From the NCBI GenBank assembly GCA_032717465.1, contig CM064670.1, positions 20,897,637 to 20,961,636 on the forward strand: DNA of 64,000 nucleotides, written 5' to 3'. Of this stretch, positions 1-13,309 are shown piece by piece. The notes under the pieces were generated by a model, which worked only from the letters and a program-made list of their open reading frames with translations, was not told the DNA's origin and searched no databases. The translations under genes were made by a program, and so were the position numbers. Every line of letters starts with the position of its first letter. Within the stretch, counting starts at the first letter, position 1. The DNA is from Coenobita brevimanus. Its lineage: Eukaryota > Arthropoda > Malacostraca > Decapoda > Coenobitidae.

Positions 1-200
1 TACATAGAATGATATTCTGGACAGGGAATACAGATACACAAGGTTACGTTAAGATAGCACGGGATGTTCACACACACTGTAATTACACTTTACAATGGGT
101 TAGGGCTCTATAAGTGGATGTGACTGTCTTTCATTAAAGTCCAAAAGGTCTTAGTGCACTGGTACAATAGGGATATATAGGCTTAATGGTCCAGGGGAGG

Positions 201-216
201 GATATTACTATAAAAG
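201..216 (-). promoter_or_regulatory. TATA-like core promoter of LTR0
   Basis: On the minus strand this reads CTTTTATAGTAATATC. The same TTTATAGTA(A/G)TAT core occurs at the comparable place in the LTRs of A1 (15058, 18900) and A2 (33743), downstream of the LTR reading frame and about 390 bases before the LTR end. Conservation between otherwise diverged LTRs suggests the U3/R promoter. No transcription start is visible directly. Confidence 0.35.
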
Positions 217-598
217 AACAGGGGGAGCAGATCACTATAATATACTGGCTGGGCTCGGCGCGGCGACTCTCGCCCACGCGTGCACTGGTAAGGGGAACTC
301 CTCTATTCTGGGCTGGGGGAACAACACTAGATTCACGGGCCCAGAATTTATAGTCTTTAATCAAGGGAAAGTAATCACGGGCACTTATAGATGGGATCCC
401 TCTTATTCACTCTGTCACTGTATCACTGTCCCTGTCTCACTTCCTCGGATGTAGGAGGGAATGTCACTAATCTTGCCCGATTTTCTGGGGCAATATCACT
501 CTGTCACTTTAAGGGGACTTCCGGGGGCTCTACCCGTGGCGGGAATCACCCTACCCGCTGGGGGGAGACTCGACCCGGGTCCGATCCACTGAGGCGTT

Positions 599-807
599 GC
601 AGGGAGACCCTCTTGCCTGGGGTCTCGACCTGTTGTAGACCCTCCTCTCTGGTCCCGTCGTCATGGTGCAGGGAGACCCTCTTGCCTGGGGTCTCGACCT
701 GATGTAGACCCTCTTCTCAGGGTCCCGTCGTAGTGGTGCAGGGAGGCCCGTCTATGTGGGGCCTCGACCTGTTGTTGTGGCCCTCAGGACTGGAGCCAAA
801 CAGGTGG
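599..807. repeat. ~69-bp tandem repeat, three units, in LTR0
   Basis: Units start at 599, 668 and 738, each opening GCAGGGAG and containing TCTCGACCTG or CCTCGACCTG. The first two are nearly identical and the third is diverged. The same motif on the other strand, with GGTCGAGGCCCC, occurs as two or three units in the A1 and A2 LTRs (14620-14720, 18460-18570, 33220-33340). Confidence 0.8.
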
Positions 808-1781
808 AGCAGTCGTGTCTGGCGTCGGAGGGTCTGCGGCAGGAGGAGGACAGCGTTGGTAGGCTGCTGGGCTCGCCTGGGGGTCCGGGGACTGTGGAGG
901 TCTGTCAGGGGACGCGCCATCAGGTGTGAGCTGCGGCCTCGTCTCCTGCTGGTACCTGGGGGAGACAAGAATCTCCCGGGGGTGGGAGGTAGGTCCCAAC
1001 TGGGACTGGGTCTTTGCTCGGGGGACACCTTCGGGGCAACTCTCCCGGGTGGTGTCCAGCTACTCCTGCATGAGTTGGCTGAATATAGAGGACACATGGA
1101 GGCCTTGTTCTCCCTCTTACACAGGGAGGGTAGCAAAGAGGCGACTCTCTCTCTTGTCTCCGACACTGCCGTGGCGCCAGGTCGATCAGCCCTGGGACCC
1201 ACTTTTGGCTTTATACAAGGGGCTCTTACCCTTGGGGTGGCTAGGGGTGTTGGCCCCTTATAGTTCACTATTGGGCCTCCTGCCCTGTTTGTGATAAAGG
1301 GTATTTCTCCCTCGTGTTCACTAAAGGACTTCCTGTCCTGGTAGTGGCAGAGGGTCTTTCTCCCTCGTGGCTCACTGTGGCAGAGGGTACTGGCCCCTCG
1401 TGGCTCACCAGAGTGGTGGCAGAGGGTGGTGTTCCCTCGTGGCTCACTGTGGCAGCAGGTGCGAACACCTCGTGGCTCACCAAGGGACCTCCTGCCCTTC
1501 TGGGGTGAAGCTGTGGTCGTCACCACAATACTACTAGGGACTGATTTTAGATCAGTCCCACCCCACTGCTGTCGATGGTCAACCCGCCGTGTAAGTTGTT
1601 GCGGATCTAGGCTCACCTGGCGTTGGGGCAGTTGCGGGAAGAAGGGGCACAGGTCAGTGGTGGTTGGATGACCCTTTTGCCCTGGGTCATTAACCTGTCC
1701 GTTATCTCCTCGGGTGGTGGGGTGGTGGTGGCCCGGTGGTGGTGTGGGGGGTGGCGAGGCGGAAGGTCCGGCCGCGGGCAT
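717..1781 (-). CDS. LTR-internal open frame of LTR0 (354 codons)
   Basis: This open frame starts at the ATG that lies four bases inside the LTR (TAAATG) and runs 354 codons without a stop. It opens MPAAGPSASPPPTPPPG, close to MPAVPAAGPPTSPPPTPPPG in Gypsy-A LTRs, and near its end has LFGSSPEGH, matching LFGPSPEGH in Gypsy-B and LFGPSPKGH in A1. A middle stretch holds repeats ending GEPRG or SEPRG. No transmembrane segment, signal peptide or known domain is evident; the composition is Pro, Arg, Ser and Thr rich. I infer a U3-encoded accessory protein, but a GC-rich non-coding LTR with few chance stops remains possible. Confidence 0.45.
   Translation of the reverse strand: MPAAGPSASPPPTPPPGHHHPTTRGDNGQVNDPGQKGHPTTTDLCPFFPQLPQRQVSLDPQQLTRRVDHRQQWGGTDLKSVPSSIVVTTTASPQKGRRSLGEPRGVRTCCHSEPRGNTTLCHHSGEPRGASTLCHSEPRGRKTLCHYQDRKSFSEHEGEIPFITNRAGGPIVNYKGPTPLATPRVRAPCIKPKVGPRADRPGATAVSETRERVASLLPSLCKRENKASMCPLYSANSCRSSWTPPGRVAPKVSPEQRPSPSWDLPPTPGRFLSPPGTSRRRGRSSHLMARPLTDLHSPRTPRRAQQPTNAVLLLPQTLRRQTRLLHLFGSSPEGHNNRSRPHIDGPPCTTTTGP
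1310..1485. repeat. ~33-39-bp degenerate minisatellite in LTR0
   Basis: CCTCGTGGCTCAC or a close variant recurs at roughly 1363, 1396, 1434 and 1468, separated by GGCAGAGGGT-type spacers. Spacing varies from 33 to 39 bases but stays a multiple of three, so the minus-strand frame remains open across it. Confidence 0.7.
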
Positions 1782-1784
1782 TTA

Positions 1785-3627
<1,843 letters not shown>

Positions 3628-3630
3628 TTA

Positions 3631-6600
3631 ATGCGAGGAAGAAGGAACCAAAGGCTGAGCCCACAAGAACGTTCCTTCCAAGAAAACAAAAACAAAAACA
3701 AGACAAAAGAAAGCCATATTCAAGATGCCATTCATTTTGAGATGCCTGGACACATTGCGTTTGAAAGACTGGAGATCATAGGAAGTGAAAAATACAGACA
3801 GAGGGAGACGGTTCCAGAGTTGACCTGATGCATAAATGAAGGCCTGGGAGTAACGGTTAACTCTTGCATTAGAAAGTTGGACAGCAAAGGGATGAGAGTT
3901 TGTTGCTACACGGGTGCTACGCGCCCGCCGTAGAGGTGGAGGGATGCAAGCAGACAGTTCAGAGGACCAGTGACCATTGAAGCAGCGACGAAAAGGAGAT
4001 AAAGATGCAACAATGCAGAGAAGAGACAAAGGTTGAAGGGAGCCAGTAAAAGGAGGAGAGTTGATGAGACGAATAGCCTTTGACCACCCTATTGAGAAGA
4101 GCTGTATGTGGGGAGCCTCCCCACACACGAGAGTTGTACTCTAAACGGGGGCGAAAAAAACCTGTGTATAAAGTCAACAACTGTGCAGGGGTAAAGAAGG
4201 TTCGGAGTCGGCTTAGCACACCTAATCTCTTGGAAGTAGATTTTACAAGAGATGCAATATGATCTTTCCAAGATAAGTCCCGTGTGAATGAAACCTCATG
4301 CATGTTCAAGGATGATGCAAGATTGAGCTGGATATTATTAAACATTAATGGGTACTCCTGTGGAGGATTTTGACGGGTTGATAGGTGTAAAAATTGAGTT
4401 TTTGATGCATTAAAACAGTAAGATTATTTTTACTCCAGTCAGAGATACGAGCCAAGTCAGACATTAAGTGTGCCATAGCCTCATCCCTTGTTTGTTGAAG
4501 TAACTGTTGAGATCGACGTTGCAGGAACCGAATGGAAAGGTGAAGGGTGGAATCATCAGCATAAGAGTTGATAGGATTAGATGTACAGCTTAGAATATCA
4601 TTGATGAGTAAAAGGAAGAGAGTTGGTGATAAGACAAAGCCCTGAAGAATAATTTTACCTGATAGATCTAGGAGAAGAATGATGGCCGTCTACAACAGCA
4701 GCTATTGAACGACCAGAAAGGAAGCTACTGTATAGATGGAGGCACAGATAGAACGGTAGAAACCGTAAGATGGCAGTTTGGAAATTAAAGATTTATGCCA
4801 GACTCGATCGAAAGCCTTTGAGATGTCAAATGCAATGGCAAAGTTTTCGTCAAAGTCCCGAAAGGAGGATAACCAGGAGTCTGAAAGGTAGGTGAGATCG
4901 TCAGTGGAGCATCCCTGACGCTCAGAGAGGTTGTGATAGGAAAGATGCTTTCAAATTTTTTTGTTAAGAATAGACTCGAAAACTTTTGAGACAGGGTTAA
5001 AGCAATTGGACGATAGTTTGAGGGTTTGGGATGGTCACCCTTCTTTGGGACTGGCTGAATGAGAGCAAACTTCCAGCAAGAAGGAGAGGTACAAGTTAGA
5101 GATAAAGACGAAAGCGTTTACCTAGGAATGGTGTAAGGACAGAAGCATGATTCTTGAGGACAACAGGAGGGACTCCATTAGCCCCAAATGCCTTGTTAGT
5201 ACTGAGGCCAGTGATGGCAAAAAATACATCAGCTGAAGAAATTTTAATGTCAGCCATGAGGAAGTCAGAGGGGGGGAAGTGATGAAGGAACAGCACCAGA
5301 ATCGTCTAAGGTGGAAATGGAGGAGAAAATCTGAGCAAACAGATCTGCTTTTTCGGTAGAAGAAATAGCTACAGAGTAGAAAAAAAGGAGGGAAGGGTGA
5401 TGAGGTTGTTTGAAAGTTTTTTGGCAAGGTGCCAGAAGGAGCGGGAAGAATTCGAGTTGGAGAGTTGAGAGCATTTAGTACTGATGAAATTATTTTTAGC
5501 AGAGCGAAGAACAGACTTTGCACGATTCCCGGCAGAGACATAAAAAAGATGTGATTCAGAGGTGGGATGGCTCCGGTACCTTTTATAGGCCATCTCCTTG
5601 TTGCGGACAGCATTAGAATAAGCGTGATTAAACCAAGGCTTTCTTGCATTAGTCAAAGGATATGAGAAAGGAATGCATGCTTCCATAACCGAGAGAATAA
5701 CCTCCGTAAAGCGCAAGGCACACTCAGATGGCTCCCGGACATGGAAGCAATAATCATTCCAGGGAAAATCAAAGAATTACTGCCTGAAGACCTCCCGATC
5801 CACAGCTCCAAAGTGCTACAGACGACGTTTCTTTGAAGGGTCCGCAGGCCGTACCAGAGCGATAGGACATGTTAAAGTAACAAGGTTATGATCGGAGGAG
5901 CCCAACGGAGAGAAATGATTTACAGCGTAAGCAGAAGGATTAGTTGTAAGGAAGAGTTCAAGTATGTTGGAGCTCTCTCCAAGGCGGTCAGGGATATGGG
6001 TAGGGTGCTGTACAAGCTTCTCTAGGCTTGTTCACGAGGTGGATCAGTGAAAGGAGAGGAGAGCCAAAGGTGGTGGTGAACACTGAAATTTCCTAGAATG
6101 GAAATTTCAAAGAAAGGAGAAATGGATAGAATGTGTTGCATTGTAGAAGTAAGATAGTCGAAGAGTTTTTGATAGTCAGTAGAAATAGGAGGTAAGTAAA
6201 CAGCGCAGAAGAGTTTTTGATAGAACTAGGAGGTAAGTAAACAGCGCGGATATATTTTGTCAGAGAATGACAGGAGAGCCGAAGCCAGAGAGTAGAGAAT
6301 TCAGAAGAATCAAGTTCAGGAACACGAGAGCAAGATAGGTCATTGCATACATATAAGCAACATCCACCTTTGGCTTTTAAATGAGTATAGAGAAAGTAGG
6401 AGGCTACAGAAAAAGGTTTGGTGTCAGTTGCCTCAAACAGCTGAGACTCAGTAAGGAAGAGAAGGTGAGGTTTAGAGGAGGAGAGGTGGTGTTCGACAGA
6501 CAGAAACTTAGAGGAAAGGCCTCGAATATTGCAGAAATGAAGAAGTGAATCAGACAATGGAGTCATCGCCGGGAGAGGGGCGGATGGTTGGGGCATTTAT
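3631..6600 (-). pseudogene. CR1/Jockey-like LINE, copy 1 (decayed)
   Basis: Reading leftward, an endonuclease N-terminus begins near 6596 with FCNIRGLSSKFLSVEHHL and LLFLTESQL. The linker and start of the reverse transcriptase follow (RKPWFNHAYSNAVRNKE, about 5630; KAFGANGVPPVVLKN, about 5180), then the thumb and C-terminal region (DLSWKDHIASLVKS and LEYNSRVWGGSPH, about 4280-4110). The same order and wording occur in copy 2 (54079-58894). Frame changes and stops break the frame throughout, and the palm is not readable as one frame. The 3' end, CCTCGCAT on the minus strand, is the same in both copies and abuts the TA tract here. Confidence 0.82.
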
Positions 6601-6894
6601 AGTCCCCCCACCCCCCTGTTGACTCTGAGGCATTGCTGTAGTGCGCCATTTTACTTTTTTTTATGTTTTGAAAAGGAAGTGTAGTGTGTACAGTGCATGT
6701 ATTTTGGTGATGGTAGAGAAACGTACTGAAGAGCATGCTGGCCTACTCTCTGTTACTGAAGCACTGATAAAGTTCAGCAAAGGGGGATGGTCAGGATCTA
6801 GTCCTCAGGGCTCATGAAAAGGCAGCTCCAGCTCTCCCTGACATCAGCTTTCCATCCACATTGGGAGTACTGCTCTGCTCGACTGGTGCTACAG
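6601..6894. other. Unassigned spacer, possibly CR1-like 5' UTR
   Basis: No credible reading frame. It holds a short C-run (6605-6618) and a T-run (6654-6662). The part next to 6600 may be the untranslated leader of the CR1-like LINE, but the second copy is truncated before this point, so it cannot be checked here. Confidence 0.4.
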
Positions 6895-7788
6895 TCTACT
6901 CCTCTACCCAGTCTCTCCTCCATTTCTCTCACATTCTGTCTTTTTCTCATCCTCTTGTAACCTTTGCACTTTCCTTTCATATACTACTTCCTCCCGTCCT
7001 TCCAATCTTCTATTTCTCAATTTCACCTGGACCTTGATTCTCACCACAACCAAGTGGTTGTCAGAAAGCTCACTCCCCCAACATCTATATGCACTTGCAT
7101 CCATTACACATCTTTGCATCCTTTCATCCACACACACACATAATCAATCATTGCCTTCCGTTCATTCAGTTCTCACCTGGCCACTTGCCACGTATACCTG
7201 TGGATCATTTTGTGTCTGCAGAGGGTATTGGCTATCACCTACCCCCTCCGGCACAAATGTCCACTAAAACTGCCATTCTCATCTATGCCAGCAGGCACAC
7301 TTCACTCACCAACTACTCCATCCACCTTCACGTTCCCTACTTTACCATTCAAATCGCCAATCAAAGCCTTTCATTCCTCTCAAATTTTTCCATGCACCCT
7401 TCCACATTTGTCCAGAACCCTTCTCTCTGCTTGCACGATCTTGCGTTGGCGCATACACGCACACAATCGCCCACATTTGTTGTCCAACTGTCAATCTTAG
7501 CCACACAATCCTTGAGCCAACTGTCTTATATTCTCCTTCCATCTCTTACCACAAAACACACTCTTTCTTTTGCCCTCACCATTTACACACTCCTTATTTT
7601 GCCCTTTCATTCTCTCCTACCGCCGCGCATATGCCCCATCCATACTCCCATTCTCTCACACTCTCACCTCACCATTTAGTTTCAATTAATCCACATACAT
7701 GCACTTTCGCACCCTCAAGCACCTGGACAATCTCTCTTTCATATCATTTGCATCCCTTACATTTCACGTCGCAATCAATAACATGTAC
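6895..7788 (-). pseudogene. LINE family C endonuclease fragment (main part)
   Basis: Broken minus-strand frames match the apurinic-endonuclease-like domain of the LINE-C at 45068-45973: REIVQVLE near 7730, WAIVCVYAPTQDR near 7450, and CVDERMQRCVMDA with LSDNHLVVVRIKV near 7130-7040. The reverse transcriptase half is missing below about 6895. At 7788 the leader-side sequence is interrupted by the foldback element and resumes at 10634; joining the two flanks at a single GTAC matches the uninterrupted copy near 45935-45960 without gaps. Confidence 0.78.
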
Positions 7789-8122
7789 TATTGCGGACAG
7801 GAATTCTTAACCACCCTTGTCCATCCAACCTGTGTATGTGGCAGAGTCGCATTCACGAGCACAGAAGTTGCCTTCGATGCATTTTTGTCGAAAAATATTG
7901 CTTCAGCTTTGGGCTTGTAGTAATGGATAAAGCAATAGTAATATTTACTTTGAAGGTTTGACTCTGATAACACGAATATATCATACTGATTATTTAATAA
8001 CTTGTTTCTCGTATAGAGCCAAGCAAGTGATAAATATGTATATTTGGTTCCACTCCACGACTTCCTGTAAGTCTGAACCAGCGAACACAGAGTGAACAAG
8101 TTCGAAGCATTCATTTGTTAAC

Positions 8123-8191
<69 letters not shown>

Positions 8192-8246
8192 TGTATGGTG
8201 GGTGCCTGTGAATTTTGGAATAATGAGGTGGAGGCAGACTGGCGCA
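7789..8246 (+). repeat. Left inverted arm of the foldback element
   Basis: This arm is the reverse complement of 10187-10633 with only scattered differences. It includes a (GA)n tract at 8125-8189 that lies at the same arm position as the (CT)n tract in the right arm. Similarity fades beyond AATGAGGTGGAG near 8246. Confidence 0.9.
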
Positions 8247-8351
8247 GGGAAATGCAAGGGATGAGAAACCCTGGATTCCTGTGATCCATTGAAAACAGGC
8301 CACAGTGTGAGTATTTCTTCCATCAGTCACTAAAACTTGCCTTGCTTTGTG

Positions 8352-8368
8352 ATATATATCTATATATA

Positions 8369-8451
<83 letters not shown>
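8352..8451. repeat. (TA)n microsatellite
   Basis: About 100 bases of TA, with two TC interruptions near its start, inside the foldback core. Confidence 0.97.
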
Positions 8452-8454
<3 letters not shown>

Positions 8455-8962
8455 TGCTTTCGCTGGAATCATGAATTAGGAGATAAATGCTGTTGATTTA
8501 ACAAAAAGCTGTGCTTAAGAAAGTAATTTGCCTCTCTGTCCAGAGAGAAATATCCAGTTAATGAGAAAAATACTTATGAGTTCGCCAAAAATCTCCAGGT
8601 GCCAACCACCAGAGAGACAAAAAAATGCGAACATAAGGCATCTAACAGAAGTTACGCAGCCTGCCAAATTATTTGACAAAGTCAACTGGCGTTACCCAGA
8701 ATAAAACCCATCTTTCATTTTGTCCGACGAGACGTTATCCTGGGATAAATAAACTCCTTCGTCATCAGCGAAAGGAAAAATTCCCTGTTTAGCTTGAGCA
8801 CCATATTTACTCATATCGCATAAAATCATGTGTATGTAGCCGGAATGAAGCCCCTTATCTATGGCCTGGCAAACTCCCTGTAAAGAGTACCTGGTACTAT
8901 TTTCTAGCGACAGACTGAGTTAAGCGGTGAGACTCATCTTTCGTGTAAGGAAATCCACCCCG

Positions 8963-9108
<146 letters not shown>

Positions 9109-9480
9109 GAATTGAGAGACATCTGACTTGTGGAGCATGATATGCGGATTGGTAGGTTGGTAACTGGGTGGGTGGATTGGTTAGTGTAGGCTGGTTGTTT
9201 CACAGGCGTACTAATTGGAGAAAGTGCGCGAGAGGGAGGGAAAGGGTTGTTGGGCTGGTTAAGTGGGGTGGAGTGGGGTTCGTGCATTGTTTAAGTGAGG
9301 TGGGTGGTGGGACTACCTGTAGGACAAGGCAAGAGACGGGTTTGTGTCGTCCTACTTTTGAGACATACTGTATTGAGTAAGGTTGTGGGTATGTGCGTTG
9401 ATGGGTGGGTGTGTAGGTGGATGAACGGATTGTGGGAAAACAGGCCACTGGGATTAGGTGAAATGAGTTAATGTCCGAGT

Positions 9481-9940
9481 TGGGAAAATCGGTCCACAGG
9501 GGATATTATTCTGGAATCATGCCGACATAGGTATATATATCCAGTGAGTTACAACAGGTCCATCGTGCAATACTTCTGTTGGTTAGGAGGTCTGTGTTTC
9601 AACTGCACGCATCAGTGGGTGATATAACCACGTCGGATAACAGGTTTATGGGGAAAATAGGTGCATTGTGAAAAATACATCCATGGGTATACGACCATGT
9701 AGGAAACCTGCATCCATGGAGAGATTCAAGGTCGACGGAAAAATTGGTCCGTGGGGAGAAAATACATCAATGGGGAAAATTAGTTCTGGGGAAAATAGGT
9801 TACGTAGGGAAGTAGGTGTCTTTGAAAAAAAAGAAAAAGTCATTAAGGAAAATAGGTCCATAAGGGATTGTGCTCCGAGTGGTGAAAATGTCCATTGGTA
9901 AAAATATTTATGGGGTGAAAATAGGTCCATAGGGGCATAC
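9481..9940. repeat. Degenerate ~20-bp minisatellite in the foldback core
   Basis: GGGGAAAATAGGTCCAT-like words recur irregularly (for example near 9485, 9651, 9741, 9793, 9848 and 9917) with many substitutions. Short-period degenerate repeats in the core are typical of foldback elements. Confidence 0.55.
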
Positions 9941-10186
9941 ACGTACTGTAAACACACATGGAAATATTTAAAATAAATGAGACCTAAAACATCTAACTTT
10001 TAACAGCGACCGTTGCCTGGAATTAGGCTTACCACTGCACACCTTGGACCAAACAACCATTAGCCAGACCCTATTACCACTTCGTCATCCAGTTTATTTC
10101 ATTAATTTACCTTCATTTAGCCATTTAAGCATAGAAAGCCAACCGAAACGAAAGGAAAAATCCCTGTTTAACTGTGTTGAGCACCT

Positions 10187-10220
10187 CATTTCTCCACCTC
10201 ATTCCTCTAAAATTCACGGG

Positions 10221-10299
<79 letters not shown>

Positions 10300-10633
10300 G
10301 TTAACAAATGAATGCTTCGAACTTGTTCACTCTGTGTTCGCTGGTTCAGACTTACAGGAAGTCGTGGAGTGGAACCAAATATACATATTTATCACTTGCT
10401 TGGCTCTGTACGAGAAACAAGTTATTAAATAATCAGTATGATATATTCGTGTTATCAGAGTCAAACCTTCAAAGTAAATATTACTATTGCTTTATCCATT
10501 AGTACAAGCCCAAAGCTGAAGGAATATTTTTCGACAGAAATGCATCGAGGGCAACTTCTGTGCTCGTGAATGCGACTCTGCCACATACACAGGTTGGCTG
10601 GACGAGGGTGGTTAAGAACTCCTGTCCGCAATA
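10187..10633 (-). repeat. Right inverted arm of the foldback element
   Basis: Inverted copy of the left arm, with a (CT)n tract at 10222-10297. Just outside it (10147-10185) lies CGAAAGGAAAAATCCCTG, which also occurs in direct orientation at 8770-8805, suggesting an internal rearrangement. Confidence 0.9.
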
Positions 10634-10770
10634 GTACTTTGTTCGGTCCTTAATCGTCACCTTTTGGTCAGTCCTGGTCCGATTCTTTTCGCTCGTATTT
10701 TAGTTGTGTTCCTGGGAGGGACTGAAACCCTCCGCCAACCCACTTGTCACGTAGGGAACACCTGTTGGTT
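10634..10770 (-). pseudogene. LINE family C leader fragment, right side of the foldback insertion
   Basis: CAGTCCTGGTCCGA and CCGCCAACCCACTTGTCACG match the leader side of LINE-C at 45985-46080. With 6895-7788 it forms one LINE-C remnant split by the foldback element. No coding sequence. Confidence 0.65.
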
Positions 10771-11369
10771 TGTTATAAGGTGACCACCCAGCGATGTAAA
10801 TGCTTGTCTGGTGACAGGAAATCATTTGGCTTGCCACTCAGTGTAAAGCTACCTTAAAAACAGAGTACCACTACACTAAGTTGGTGGATGAAGGGTGCCC
10901 CCACCTACCATGTGGAAGTAATCTAATGTTCTTTTTAGTATTCTCAGGTCAGGAAATAAGAGGAAGATGATGAGCCACATGAGACAATATTCAGCACTGC
11001 CTGACTTGCTCGCTCGATCGCTCGAACACGTTCCACACTTTCATTGTGGACGCCTATTACATGACGAACATTTATAACTTGGTTCCTCATGATAGGAGAT
11101 TTCTTGTGCTTAAAAAAAAAAAAAAAAAAAAAAAGAATCAGCTTCCTTTGGTATGTACAGACGTCGGAATAAGTTCGTTTCCTTTTCCGTGGAGTAAGGT
11201 GTTTGTAACACTGCTCGATGGAGAGCTATCCCCTCCTCCTCCCTTCCTCATAGTCCCACACTCCCACCCAACCCCACCACATTTCTCTCCGACCCCATAA
11301 CCCCACCCGGTACCCTCCATACTCTCGCTCACAGCCAGCTAGGGGTTTCTGTACTTCAAGCACCTCTCT
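10771..11369. other. Unassigned DNA with an A23 run
   Basis: I see no gene. A 23-base A-run lies at 11112-11134, and a C-rich stretch follows at 11225-11320. Confidence 0.5.
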
Positions 11370-11866
11370 AATTACCTGCAGTCCGAACAACTAATATAGG
11401 AATAGTACAGTATATATCATAAACCAGGATATATCATAAACCAGAAGAGCGGAATGAAAGAAGAGATTTCGGGTGACAGGGAGAGACGGAGAGAGGAAAG
11501 AGAAAAAGGAGCATGCAGTTATTACCAGGAAAAGAAAGCAGTGAAGGAAATGGGTTTAGTACAAGTAAAGCAATACGGAGAGAGTAATGGAGAAAAAAAG
11601 GTAACACATATGACGAAAAAAGTAAGACAAAGTTGTGACACAGGGAGCGAGAAAGAAGCGTGAAGTAAGGAGGGAGTGACAGAGGGGTAGACGAAGGAAA
11701 GGAAAGAGAAAGGGAGGAAGGTAGGGACTAAGCAGATAGCTATAAACAAAGAGGAAGAAGGGAAAAGGAAACTGGGGATGAGACAAAGGATCCAGGGAAA
11801 GATGAGGGGGGGAGGGAGGAGCAGTACACAGACAGGCACAGACGAATAGGTCGACAAATATTCAGA

Positions 11867-11868
<2 letters not shown>

Positions 11869-11959
<91 letters not shown>

Positions 11960-11968
11960 CGCGCGCGC
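11869..11968. repeat. (GT)n microsatellite grading into GC
   Basis: About 44 GT units ending in GCGTGCGCGCGCGC. A shorter (CT)n tract lies at 12092-12121. Confidence 0.97.
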
Positions 11969-12089
11969 TTCCGTCCCTGTGTCTCTTCTATGACATTGTT
12001 CCATTTTTTCACCTGCATGTTTTCCTCTTCTCTGCTTCAGTTTCTCCTCTCTTCTTATCAGTATTTCTCCTGATTGTTCTTACCATTTC

Positions 12090-12122
<33 letters not shown>

Positions 12123-12700
12123 GGAATAAAGAGATTGTTCTCCAGTCTATACCTCCTTAATACGACCACTTCTTGAGTTGCTGTGGAATTTTGGTCACTT
12201 GAAAAAGACATACGTCGAATTAAAAAGAGTTCAGGAGACTAAGGTATCAGGTTCGCCTGAGGGCTGTGGGACTTTTTTTAGTAGAAACTCGTAGACTACG
12301 AGGCCAGCTCATTGAAGTGTTTAAAGTCTGAATGGGTTTCACAGTCATTACATAGAAAATTGCTTACTCTTAACACGGACTTGGCACACAACCATAGTTG
12401 GAAGCTGTAAATGAAAAAATTTACCAGCAGAATTACGTGAAAACTTTTTCACGTGCAAGATCTGCTCCACATGGAACTGACTCAACGTGGACGTTGTTAA
12501 CACTACAGTAGAGAAGTTTAAGGGATTCATCGGCAGGATCTTACAATAGAATAAATGTGAATTGGATATGCATTCCCAGGCAAACAAGAAGTATCTCCAA
12601 GGTATGGACTGCATAGTCATTAAGATCCTAACTTTCCTTGTAACTCCTCTCTCTCTCTGTAAAAGAGGCGTCTACTACCGCAACATTTAAGCAGCAGATT

Positions 12701-12704
<4 letters not shown>

Positions 12705-12791
<87 letters not shown>
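12705..12791. repeat. (CT)n-(CA)n compound microsatellite
   Basis: CT units (12705-12767) change directly into CA units (12768-12791). Confidence 0.97.
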
Positions 12792-12792
<1 letters not shown>

Positions 12793-12874
12793 TGCAGTAA
12801 ACCTTTTCCTAACTCGGTTTATGATATACATGTACTATTTCTTTATTAGTTGTTCGGACTACATGTAATAGGGT

Positions 12875-13305
12875 ACTTCTGAAAAGCCTAGTATTCCGGT
12901 AGATGTCACTACCATTTGAACAAAGACAGTCCTCGCGCTGTTTAAAAAGCATATTTTTCTTTGTTAAATATCTACACTGTTGTGTGAAACTGTGAATCAT
13001 AGTAATGTCATATACTGTAATATAAATAATACAAATAGAACACGTATATATTATAACGTAGTGTGAATTGTTTATATTTATCATAAACGGAAACTAAAAT
13101 ATCACTGATGGAATATGATGGCAACCGCCATTTCAGTTGTCCTATATTATTTAATTTCTGCTACATTTAGTACAAGTTAGGTTCTTAATACATAGTTTGT
13201 TCTGACTGTAAATTACGCCTAGTGGGTATGTTGACTCATTCAGTCTCTATGTGGCCAGAAATTTAATGTTGAGTAAATACTGGGACTCAACATTTTGCTT
13301 ACTTC
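12875..13305 (-). repeat. Dispersed repeat X, copy a (inverted relative to copy b)
   Basis: The reverse complement of this stretch matches 31665-32105 almost end to end, by eye at roughly 85 percent, including GCAGAAATTAAATAATATAG and AATATGCTTTTTAAACAGCG. It has no open frame. Gypsy-A1 inserted into it: the final ACTTC (13301-13305) pairs with ACTCC at 31435-31439, and the X sequence resumes after 31439. Confidence 0.75.
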
Positions 13306-13309
13306 TAAA

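Larger units (their letters stand above)
1..1784 (-). mobile_element. Partial Gypsy-A-like LTR (LTR0), cut by the window edge
   Basis: Read on the minus strand, this starts TAAATGCCCGC at 1784, which matches the LTR start of Gypsy-A1 (13306) and A2 (39556). It carries the same Pro-rich opening, the later GTCGAGGCCCC-type repeats and a TTTATAGTAATAT promoter-like core. It is clearly diverged from A1 and A2, so it represents a third LTR subfamily. The expected LTR end (CATAACA) is not reached before position 1, so the rest of the element lies outside the window. It interrupts a LINE-C reading frame at 1785, where TCCAC (1785-1789) would be the outer half of a target duplication whose partner is not visible. 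Confidence 0.75.
11370..12870. mobile_element. 1.5-kb segment with ~56-bp terminal inverted repeats
   Basis: The left end (11370-11426) and the reverse complement of the right end (12815-12870) share AGTCCGAACAACTAATA, then AATAGTACA and TATATCATAAACC, with about seven differences over 56 bases. The interior has a purine-rich stretch (11440-11820), (GT)n at 11869-11957, CT tracts and no transposase-like frame. I infer a non-autonomous DNA transposon. A target duplication is not clear. Confidence 0.5.

Noticed and set aside
734..1263. Plus-strand 176-codon frame in LTR0
   Set aside because: Antisense to the LTR frame and without counterparts in the other LTR families.
12348..12620. Minus-strand 90-codon frame as a host gene
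   Set aside because: Isolated, without conserved motifs or exon context, inside a segment bounded by inverted repeats.
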